Source: Monocercomonoides exilis (taxonomy: Eukaryota; Preaxostyla; Oxymonadida; Polymastigidae). Taken from it: a DNA stretch of 64,000 nucleotides. A program made the position numbers and the translations under genes. Of this stretch, positions 55,009 to 64,000 are shown piece by piece. Each line of letters begins with the position of its first letter. Position 1 is the stretch's first letter. A model generated the notes under the pieces. That model made no database searches and had not been told where the DNA came from. It saw only the letters and a program-made list of their open reading frames with translations. The DNA lies in contig LSRY02000054.1 of the NCBI GenBank assembly GCA_001643675.2, positions 186,001 to 250,000 on the forward strand. Direction: 5' to 3'.

Positions 55009-56155
55009 AATGGATTTGTAATTTTTTTTTGTGATTTGAAACCAATTTTGTCACGATTATTCAATGAAAAAGAATCGCAATATTTGGTTTTTGAATACAT
55101 TGTTTTTGGAAAAATATTTAGTGGGAAAGATTCAGTGTTTAACATGTGCATCAAAAAGAGAGGAAATGCATCATATTGTAAATTCAAAAAATGCAGATCT
55201 TAAAAATCTTTGTTTTTAACATTGGTTTGCAAGCTTCATAAAATATGGTTAGAAAAGATTCTGCTGTTGATTTTTTGTTTCGACTTAGGGACACTAAACA
55301 AAACTGCAAAATATATTTTGGATTTATCATATGGAAGCATTGGTTGTTGGAACAGTATTTGTGGAGTCGCAAGGACGAAATTTTTGATCGAGCATTCAAT
55401 CATTTTTGGGGATTCTGGAATCATTGTCGAAATCGATGAAGCCATTATAAGGAGAAGAAAGTTCAAAAGAGTAACTCATAACGTCAGAAATGTGTTTTTG
55501 GAACCATTGAGAAGAAAATAAATGGAACAGTTCTGAAAAAAATTTTTGTATCGACAATTGAGAAAAAAATTACACTTGCTATCAATAATTCAACCAAACA
55601 TTTTTGCAAGAATCAACAATTATGAATGATGAATGGGCTCCCTTCTAAGCATTATCAGGTTTTGGCTATCAATATGAGATTGCTTCTCATGAAAAAAACT
55701 TTTGAGATCCAACGACAGAAGTTTGCACAAGTTCATTCGAAGGCATGTGGCACCGTATGAAATCATTTTTTCCAAATCAGGACTTCACCATAAGTTTCTT
55801 CAAGATTATTTCTCAAATTTTGTTAAAAAAAGTGCATGAAAAGTTGATAAGGTTCAATAAATCAAAGCGGTTCAAAACATTCGAACAATTTCAGAAAATT
55901 AAAGAAGATGAGAAAGATAATATTTTATTGGATGAAGATGATACGAACAACATATCCGCAGACATAGATTTATCAAGCAATGAAACGAATGGTGATCATT
56001 TTGGTGATGGTGGCAACTCTTTTGCAACTTGTAACTCACAAATATTTAAATTAGAATATTTATTTTTTTCTTTTTATCACTCATTTCGAATGATTCATCG
56101 TATTATTTTGAAAACAATGAATGACTTTAAAAAACATATTGTTCCAAAATTGTAA
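55009..56155 (+). pseudogene. Merlin (IS1595/ISXO2-like) DDE transposase relic
   Basis: Transposase remnant. The frame from about 55009 has a Cys-rich zinc-ribbon-like part (MCIKKRGNASYCKFKKCRS, then TAA at 55201, then KSLFLTLVCKLHKIWLEKIL). The first catalytic Asp is in GIIVEIDEAIIRRRKFKR. The frame is lost near 55520-55620. In the next frame the second Asp is in NDEWAPF, followed by TAA 55646 and GFGYQYEIASHEKNF, then TGA 55703, then DPTTEVCTSSFEGMWHRM, which gives the third acidic residue (Glu). The order D-D-E with the WA and EG-W contexts fits Merlin. The TAA codons are Gln-plausible, but the TGA and frame shift show real decay. A Glu/Asp-rich C-terminal tail runs to 56155. TIRs were not identified. 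Confidence 0.75.
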
Positions 56156-56614
56156 TTATTTGTTAATTTTTTAATAGAAAAACTCGTACCCATTATATTA
56201 CACTTCACCTTTTTTTTTCACTGATTCTTCTTCAAATAATAAAGTTAAATAATTAGAAATAGCATCCATAATTTCAAGAATATCCTTTCAAATTTACAAA
56301 TCACCAAAAAAAGCGAACAAATGCAAAGTACAATTAAAACAACACAAAGCACACAATTTTTTCAAAAAGTCATTAAATACACTTACTTGTTACAACCTTG
56401 CTCTTTTAAATATTCACCAATAGACAAATAATGACGAAAATGCGAAAATCAAATTCAACCTTTTCATCTTATTTTTGACAGTTCCAAATGTTTCAATAAA
56501 ACAGCTCGATTCCGTTGCAAACACACTGATATAATTACTCACTAATTTCATTTTTCGCAAATAAAATACACTTCTTTCTCAATGAAATAAATTCCCTTCT
56601 CCATTTGTATGATT
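56156..56614. other. Short intergenic stretch
   Basis: AT-rich, 3' flank of both the Merlin relic and the TAF4-like gene. Nothing else seen. Confidence 0.6.
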
Positions 56615-57705
56615 TCAAGAAATGCTCGACAAATCTCCTAAAATGCTCTCAATTGGAGGAAAGATTTCATTAAAGGAAGTGGGCTTCAAGCGGGGCATTT
56701 GTACACTTGGAATAGAAAAAGAAGGGGCAGTCTAGTTGTTTTTATCAAATAATAACAATAATAATAATAATAAGTCTATTTGAATAACGAATATTTTTTG
56801 AAACAAACCTCCGATAAATAACACAAATCCTTCTCTTTTATCAGCAATTCATAAGTCTTTTCCGTTGTGGGATCAAGTTCCTTTCGATATGACGCAACCG
56901 AAAACAATTCAAGTATAAGATTATTCAAATGATCCTGATAAATACGTTTATTTTATTATTCAAAATGAATTAACTCTTCATATTGTGAAATAAAAAAAAT
57001 TCAACAAACCTTAACAACTTCACTGATAAATCCATACATTGATGGAAGAATTCTCATTCCATTAGATTCTTCGACATCTTGTTGGATTTGCGAAAATTTT
57101 GACTTCAGCAAAATCGGTTCAATAATTGAATCAAATTGAAGAGTTTGAACTTTTTTTTTCTTTTCAAAAACTTCTTCATCATCTCGATCAACGTCTTCTA
57201 ACCTTTCTTTTTCTTCTTCAATTTTCCTTCGATTTTTTTCGTTCTGACGACGAAGTTCATTTCTTTCTTTTTGATCTTCTCTTTCCTTTTTTCTTTGCGC
57301 TCTTACAGCTTTAAACGCTTCTTTGACTGTTTTCAAAACGGAAATAGTGTATGATTCGATTTCCTTAATAACATCATGCGTAATAGCAATCTGAAGAATA
57401 TTTTATAATTTTAATCTCAAAAATAAACTTCAAATGAAAATTAAACTGCATACATCTTGCGTTTGTCCTGGTATTTGCTCGAACTGAAGCAGCAGTTGTA
57501 TAAGGATAAACGTTTCAGTTTCTTCGCCAACGATTGCTCCTATACTTCTCTCAAAATCTTCAATAGATATTCCACCGGCCCTATACTGTTGCACAATCTT
57601 AACAAGCATCTCCCCTGCTTCTCTTGTTAAATATGGACGTATTTTCTCAATGAACGAAGGTAATCGAAGTTCATCCGGAAAGGCAACCTGGTTTTGTTCC
57701 GACAT
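56615..57705 (-). CDS. TAF4: TAF4-like TFIID subunit (291 aa, four exons)
   Basis: Probable subunit of the general transcription factor TFIID, pairing with a TAF12-type histone fold. Exons 57454-57705, 57010-57390, 56809-56934 and 56615-56731. Introns are 63, 75 and 77 nt (GTATG..CAG, GTTTG..CAG, GTTTG..TAG). All junctions are in phase zero and the stop is TGA. The N-terminal 80 residues (FPDELRLPSFIEKIRPYLTR, VKIVQQYRAGGISIEDFERS) resemble the RST domain of plant-type TAF4 and RCD1. A Lys/Glu coiled coil follows (RKKEREDQKERNELRRQNEK). Then a TAF4-type histone fold: SKFSQIQQDVEESNGMRILP, MYGFISEVVKDHLNNLILEL, FSVASYRKEL. It is short compared with other TAF4 proteins. Identification is from recalled domain patterns, not a search. 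It is transcribed divergently from the kinase gene, with 133 bp between start codons. Confidence 0.68.
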
Positions 57706-57838
57706 TAATTTGATCTTAAATATATATTTACAAAAAAACTGTAATTAATTTTTTTTTCATTTTAATTTTATTTATTAATTGAAGTTGCCAGGAAAGCTTA
57801 ATCACAAGCTGCTACTTACATTTTTTCTGTTCTAACAA
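57706..57838. promoter_or_regulatory. 133-bp shared bidirectional promoter region
   Basis: It separates the ATG of the TAF4-like gene (minus) from the ATG of the Fused-like kinase (plus). AT-rich with a T-rich centre. No TATA box or initiator motif can be assigned. Confidence 0.5.
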
Positions 57839-59555
57839 ATGGCCTCTTCAATTTATCAAAACAGAGAGTCTAATTACAATATCATCCAAATAATTGGTGA
57901 AGGCTCTTTTGGAAAAGTGTTTCAAGTTTGGAATTATTAATTAGTTATATTCATTTTCAAACATATTATCATACGCTTTTTTTTCTATTTTGACAAGGCT
58001 CGACTTAAATACACTGGAAACATTGTTGCAATGAAATATATTTCAAAGTTTGGAACAAAATCAAAAGACACAAAACCATTAGCACAAGAAGTGGATGTTT
58101 TAAGATCATTATCACATGAGAATATTGTGAAATTTTTGGATTTTTTTGAAACGGATACAGATTTTGTGCTTGTTACTCCCTTTGCTCAAAGTGATCTTTC
58201 TAAATTGCTGGATGAAGATAAATCATTTTCAGAATCTGAAATTCGCTGGATTACCAAACAGCTAGTTTTTGCGCTGAAATATATTCACGAGAAGAATGTG
58301 ATTCACAGAGATTTGAAACCACAGAACATTCTTATTGACTCAACTGGAGTAATAAAATTGTGCGATTTCGGATTTGCGTGCATCATCGAGCAAAAAAACT
58401 CAAAAAAGCATTCAATCAAAGGAACCCCGCTGTATATGGCGCCAGAGATCGCCAACGAGCAGAAATACACCTGGAAAGCAGACCTGTGGTCGCTGGGGGC
58501 GCTTCTGTACGAGCTGTATGTGGGCGAGCCGCCATTCAAAGCCGACAACTTTGTGTCGCTGCAGCGCAAACTGAAAGAAGATGAGGTGCAATACCCAGCC
58601 ACGATGTCTCCCACCTTCACCTCCTTTCTAAAAGGGCTTCTCCAAAAGGACCCAGAGAACCGCTTCCAGTGGCCCGAGCTGCTGAACCACCAGTTTGTGG
58701 TGATGCCGACGGTGGGGCGGCACATGTTCACGAAATTCAATGCAGGGCAGAAGTTCCAGGAGCAGTTCAACGACCTGGACAACCACGTGCCCATCTTCCA
58801 CCAGGAGATCCAGCTGAGGGAGCCTGTCCTGTGGAGCCAGCAGGAGGCGACGCTGAATGCGAAGAGGCGGAAACTCCAGGAGTGGCTGAGCGAGCTGGCG
58901 AGGGAGAGGGGGAGAGGGAGAAGGGGAGGAGGAGGAGGAGGAGGAGGAAGGGAGAATGTACAGAGAGAGATGGGGAGTGAGTCAGAGGATGAGGAGGATG
59001 AGGAAGAAGAAGATGAGGAGGAGGAGGAGGAAGAAAGAGAAGGAGAGGAGGAAGAAGAGGAAGAAGAGGAAATGGGGGAGAGCGGGTCGGGTGTCTTTGG
59101 GAGAGAGAGAGAAATGCCAAAGGGAAGAGGAAGAGGAAGAAGAGGAGGAAAGGGAAGACGAGGAAGAAGAGAAGGGAAAGAAATGAGCGGGAAACGAGGG
59201 GAAGGCAGAGGGAGAAGAGGAAAAGGAAGGGGAGAAAGAGGAGGAGGAGGAGGAGGAGGAGGAGGAAGTTTGATAAGTGCGTCAGGTTCTTTGAGCACAT
59301 TTCCGCCTCGTCCTTCTTCTCCGCTTGTGTTCCCGTTGCCTGGAGGAAGGATGCAGATGGCACAGAAATTGGCATTTACTTTCTCGCCGTTTTTGACAAA
59401 GACGGAAGAAGAAGAAGATGATGATGAAGAGGACGATGAGGACGATGAGGAAGAGGAGGAGGAGGATGAGGAAATAGAAGAAGAGAGGGAAGAGCATATT
59501 GAGGAATTAAAAGAAGTTAAAGGAGGAGAAGGAGAAAAAGAAAAAGGAAAAATAG

Positions 59556-59587
<32 letters not shown>

Positions 59588-62500
59588 GATATATATGATG
59601 ATGACTCAATAATCTTTGAAGGCAAAAAAGAAGTGAATGAAAATCGAAGTGTTTCAAAACTCAAAAAAAGAGAAAGAAACGAAAACGAAGAAGAAAATGA
59701 AGAAGAAAACGAAGAAGAAGAAGAAAACGAAGATGAATTCGAAATGGAGAAAGCAAATGAAAAATGCTTGTTTCAAGAAAAACGCAACAAAAGAAGTGGA
59801 TTTTCGAGTGGAAAACAGAAATATTCAGAAATGCCGATGATTTCTGAGCTTCCAGACTTCACGTGGATAAACAGGGATGTGGCACAGGGAAAAGAAGAGA
59901 AGGAAGAAGAAGAAGAAGAAGAGGGAGAAGGAGAAGGAGAAGGAGAAGGAAAAGGGAAAAAAGAAGGGAAAGAGAAGAAGAAGGAAGGAGAGAAAGAGAA
60001 AGAGAAAGAGAAAGAATGGGAGAAAGAAAGAGAGAGAGAGAAAGAGAGGGAAGAAAGGAGAAGGTTGATGATGGGACTTTATGAGAGTTTTGAGACAGAA
60101 AAATATGATGCGACGAAGGGGATGCTTCCGAATGAGGAGGAAAAGAGAGAAAGAAAGAGAGAAATGAATGAGGAAGAGAGGGAAGAGAAGGAAGAGGAAG
60201 AGGAAGAGAAGGAAGATGAGGAGTTGAGAAAGAGAGAGGGAAAGGAAGAAGAAGAGGAAGAAGATAATGAAGAAGGAAATGAAAGAAGAGGAGGAGAAAA
60301 TGAAGAAGAAAATGAAGAAGAACAACCAAAAAATGAGAAGAAGAAAGAAAAAGAAAAAGAAAGCAGAAAAAATGAAATAAGTTCGAGTTTTGAAACTTGC
60401 TTTGGAAATCTTTCTGTTTTGGAGACGTTTTTGAGTGTTGCTGATACAAATGAAGTGATGAAGAAGATAAAGAAGATGAAGAATGAAGGAGAAGGAGAAG
60501 GAGAAGGAGAAGGAGAAGGAGAAGAGGAAAAGGAAAAGGAAAAGGAAAAGGAAGATGAGGAAAAAGAAACGAATGAAAAAGAAAAAGAAAAAGAGAAAAA
60601 TGGAAAAGAAGAAGAAAGAGAGAAAGAAAGAGAAGAAGAAGATGGATGGAGTTTTGAAGAGAGATTGAATGAATATGAAAGAAATGTGAAAAGAAGGAAA
60701 TATTTTGAAGAGGAAGAAGAGGAAGAAGAGGAAGAAGAGGAAGAAGGGGAGGAGGAAGAAGATAATGATGAAGAAATAAAAGGAGAAAGAGAAAGAGAAG
60801 AGGAAGAAAGAGAAGAAGAAGAAGAAGAAGAAGAAGAAGAAGATTATCTTGAAGAATTGTTGAATGAAGAAGGAAAAAAGAGAAAAAAGATGATGAAGAA
60901 GAAGAAAATGAAAAAGAGAGGGAAAAAGAAAGAAACAATAGAAAAAGAAGAATTTTCGTTTGAAAAGGCAAAAGATGAAGAGGAAATGAACGAAGAACAT
61001 GAAGAAAGAGATTTTGGATTGGGAAAAGAAGAAGAAGAAGAAGAAGAAGTAAGAGGAGAAGGAGAAGGAGAAGAAGAAGGAGAAGGAAGAGAAGAAGAGG
61101 AAAGAAATGAGGAAGAAAAGGAGGAGGATGGAAAAGAAAGAGAAGAAAATGTTGAAGAAGAACAAGGAGAAGAACTAGGGGGAGAAAAAGAAGAAGAAGA
61201 AAGAGGGGGAGAAGAAGGAGACGATGAAGGAGAAAGAGAAGAAGAAAGAGAAGAAGGAACAATAAATGAAGAAATGATAAATCTAACAATAAACATGCCA
61301 AATGAAAAGGAATTGAAACTAAAAGTCTTCAAAAGTGACACGATTTTGAATGTGAAGGAAATTATTGTGGAGGAAATGAAGAAAGAAAGAGAGGATAGAG
61401 AGAAAGAGAAAGAAGAAGAAAGAGAAAGAGGAGAAAGAAAAGAAAGAGAAGGAAGAGGGAAAGAAGAAAACAAAGAAGAAGAATTAAACAAAGAAGAAGA
61501 AAGAGAAGAAGAAAGAGTAGAAGAAAGAGAAGAAGAAGAAGGTGACACTTCTAATTCCCTCATTTATGTTTCCGAGCGAATAATTCTGGTTGTGGAAGGA
61601 GAACAGCTGCTGAATGAATATTCATTGGAAGAGTATGAAATAGAGGATGGGACAGAGATGAAGGTGATTGTGATTCCGAAAGAGGAAGAGGAAGAAGATG
61701 GGGAGGAAGGGAAAGAAGGAGAAGAAGAGGGAGAAGAAGAGGGAGAAGAAGAAAGAGAAAGAGAAGAAAGAGAAGAAGAAGGAAGAGGAGAAGAAGAAGG
61801 AGAGAGAGAAGAAAATGAAGAACAAGAACAACTTAAAAAGGAAGAAGAAGAAGAAAGAGAAGAAGAAGAGCAACAAGAACAAGAACAAGAACAAGAAGAA
61901 AAATTAAATAGATCTTATTCACAGTTGATTCATCAGCAATCTTTGCCAAATTTTTCTGTTTCACAAAAAGAAAGGTTTTTGCTTAGAAGAAGCAAAAGTG
62001 AAATTTCAAAGAAAATTGAGGGAAAGAAGAAAGAAAAAGAAAAAGAGAAGGAAGAAAGAGAAGGAGAAGAGGAGAAAGAGGAGAAAGAGGAGAAAGAAGA
62101 GAAAGAGAAAGAGGAAGGAGAAGAAGAAGAAGAAGATTATGGAAGAGAAGGAAGAGAAGAAGAAGGAAAAAAAGATGGAGAAGGAGGAGAAGAAGAAAGA
62201 GAAAGAGAAAGAGAAAGAGAAAGAGAAAGAGAAAGGGAAAGAGGAGGAGAAGAGGAAGAAGAAGAAGTTCAAATAGAAGGTTTACAACAAGAACAAGAAG
62301 AAGAACAAGAGGAAATTCAAATAGAAGAAGGAGAGGGAGAAAATGAAAAAGGAGGAGAAGGAGAAGAAGAAGAAAACGAAAGAGAAGAAAGAGAAAAAGG
62401 AGAAGAAGAAAGAGAAGAAGAAGGAGAAGAAGAAGTGAGTTTTGAATGGGAGTCAGAAGAAGGAAGAAAGAGAAGAGAATTGCACAAAGAAGAAAGTTTG

Positions 62501-64000
62501 AGGAAAGATTACAATAAAATGGATAATGATGATGATGATGATGATGATGAGGAAGAGAAGGAGAAGGAGAAAGAGAAAGAGAAGGAGAAGGAAGAAGAAG
62601 AAGAAATAGAAAAGGAAGGAGGAAGAGGAGAAGAAGGAGAAGGAGAAGAAGAGGGAGGAGGAGAAGAAGGAGAAGGAAACGAAAACTTGAGTGAAGAAGG
62701 AAATATAAGTTCAGATTCGATAAATTCGATAGAAGAAATTAAAGAAGAAGAAAAAGAGAGAGGAGAAGAAGGAAAAGAAGAAGGAGAAGAAGAATTCAGC
62801 AGGAAATATTCAATTGAACTTGGAACATCAGAAGAAATTCACATAACATCAGCATCATCTTCTTCTTCTCTTTCTTCTTCTTTTCACAAAAATAATCCCT
62901 CTTCCGCCCATTTGCACATGTCAAAATCGGCCCATTCTTTCAGCAATTCCAATGGCAACATGTCAAATTCTGGCTCTTTGAACATGTCAATTTCTGCTTC
63001 TGCTTCAATTTCTCATCCTCATCCTTCTTCTTCTTCTTCTTCTTCTCTTTCTTCTTCTTCTTCTCATTCTATTTCTCCTTCTCCTTCTCCTTCCCCTTCT
63101 CCTCCTCTTTCTTCTTCACTCTCTTCTGAAGCAACAACAGAAACAGCTGTTTCAACCGCTCCTGTGACGCCTTCTTTGAATGAAGCGGAAAAGAATTCAT
63201 TTTTGGATGAGGAAGAGGAGGAAGAAGAAAAAGAAGAGGGAAAAAGAGAAAAGGAAAGAAGAGGAGAAGAAATGAAGATGAAGATGAAGGAGAAGGAGAA
63301 AGAAAAAGAAAAAGAGAAGGAAAAGAAAGAGAAAGAAGGAGAAGGAGAACAAAAAACACGTTCTTATGCTTCTTCATCTTCTTCTTCTTCTTCATCATCT
63401 TCTTCTTCTTCTTCATCTTCTTTTTCAACAACCAAACCAACAAAACCTTCAACTTCTTCTTCTTCCTCCTCCTCCTCTTCTCAAATAAGAAGCGAAACAA
63501 AAGCAGAAAGCAAAAATGACATGAAAAATGACATGAAGTTGCCTTTGCCTCTTGTAGTGATCCATCCGCCTGTTTTGATGACAAAGTCATTGGCAGAACA
63601 GCTTCAGAAGCAAAACGAAGGAAAAAATGGGAAAAGAAATGAAAATTGGAATGAAAAATGGAATGAAAAAGGGAATAGAATGAGAAAAGATGGAAGAAAA
63701 GAAGGAAATATTGAGATAAATAGAGAAAAAATGGATGGGAATAAAGAAACAGATTTAAATTTATCTTCTTCTAATTCTTCTTCTTCTTCTTCTTCTTCTT
63801 CTCAATTTAATTCAAATCAGATAAATGTTGTCAAAACAAGAGAATTTTTGCCTTCTTCTTCTTCTTCTTCCAATCAAAATAATGATATTTCATCATCATC
63901 ATCATCATCTTCTTCTTCTTCTTCGTCACCTTTTCTTCAGTCAAAATCTTCTCCTTACTTCCCACTCCATTCAGAAGACAATACAACTTCATCATCATCA
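57839..64000 (+). CDS. Fused-family (STK36-like) Ser/Thr kinase with giant Glu-rich extension; partial, runs off the right edge
   Basis: Exon 1 is 57839-57925, a 72-nt intron 57926-57997 (GTTTGG..GACAAG) follows, and exon 2 is open for 2001 codons to the window end. The kinase domain is complete: IGEGSFGKVFQ, VAMKYIS (Lys), HRDLKPQN, LCDFGFA, KGTPLYMAPE, ADLWSLGALLYELYVGEPPF, then LLQKDPENRFQWPELLNHQF. FGFA in place of the usual DFGLA tail, and TPLYMAPE, match the Fused/STK36 group, which in protists acts in axoneme central-pair assembly; that role is inferred. After about residue 350 come Gly- and Glu-rich tracts. A ubiquitin-like domain starts near 61274 (INLTINMPNEKELKLKVFKS) and is split by about 55 Glu-rich residues before VSERIILVVEGEQLLNEYSL. 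Ser-rich blocks follow from about 62850. No TAA/TAG codons occur in the frame. Confidence 0.88.
58900..62810 (+). repeat. 3.9-kb nearly all-purine low-complexity tract inside the kinase gene
   Basis: Simple GA-rich sequence (GAA, GAG, AGA, GGA units) encoding Glu/Lys/Arg/Gly tracts in the sense frame. The minus strand is correspondingly pyrimidine-rich and opens several long Leu/Ser/Phe frames that are artefacts. Polypurine tracts of this size can form triplex DNA and are prone to slippage. Confidence 0.9.

Noticed and set aside
58303-61563. Very long minus-strand frames (453, 446, 480 and 239 codons) rich in Ser, Leu, Phe or Pro
   Set aside because: They are the complement of the polypurine tract in the kinase gene. 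They lack any domain and vanish outside the tract.
1-64000. CRISPR array, rRNA operon or bacterial operon structure
   Set aside because: No regularly spaced short repeats and no conserved rRNA stretches. Introns and element types are eukaryotic.

Overview
This is AT-rich eukaryotic DNA from a protist. The best fit is an oxymonad (Preaxostyla) related to Streblomastix or Blattamonas. Reasons: giant beta-helix surface proteins with a transmembrane segment and a degenerate kinase tail; a decayed gene family that I recall as abundant in oxymonads; short spliceosomal introns (about 50-110 nt) that mostly start GTTTG and end AG; and in-frame TAA/TAG codons that read sensibly as glutamine while recognisable genes end in TGA. 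A UAR=Gln code is known from the oxymonad Streblomastix strix. The assignment is inference, not a database match.

Layout. 1-1118: decayed family gene (copy 1). 2713-8958 (-): 2081-aa beta-helix membrane protein. 13921-21670 (+): about 2565-aa beta-helix membrane protein with a pseudokinase tail. 22369-22806: gene remnant cut by a 5.7-kb DIRS-like tyrosine-recombinase retroelement (22808-28484; gag-like, RT-RNase H, recombinase, inverted terminal repeats, internal complementary region). 28506-29995: copy 2 of the family gene, interrupted by a 242-bp MITE. 31908-34201: DDE (pogo/Tigger/Jerky-like) transposon with TIRs, TA duplication and an intron, itself hit by a 255-bp MITE. 35039-36315: copy 3 of the family gene. 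38549-39646: unrecognised, frame-disrupted gene. 40285-42173 (-): F-box plus TMEM185-like membrane protein with three introns. 43750-46176 (+): 808-aa two-unit surface protein with three in-frame TAA codons. 46177-50620: repeat-rich, gene-poor. 50925-52992 (-): one or two acidic/lysine-rich genes. 54751-56155: MITE next to a Merlin (IS1595-like) transposase relic. 56615-57705 (-): four-exon TAF4-like TFIID subunit, divergent from 57839-64000+ (+): a Fused-family (STK36-like) kinase with a Glu-rich extension of more than 1,700 residues that contains a split ubiquitin-like domain.

Host housekeeping genes (TAF4-like, Fused-like kinase, F-box/TMEM185-like) sit among surface-protein genes and layered mobile elements. 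At least four transposon classes are present, with nested insertions. No rRNA, tRNA or CRISPR feature was recognised. The most notable signal is the code: about 26 in-frame TAR codons in otherwise conserved frames, against none in three frames that total about 6,600 codons.
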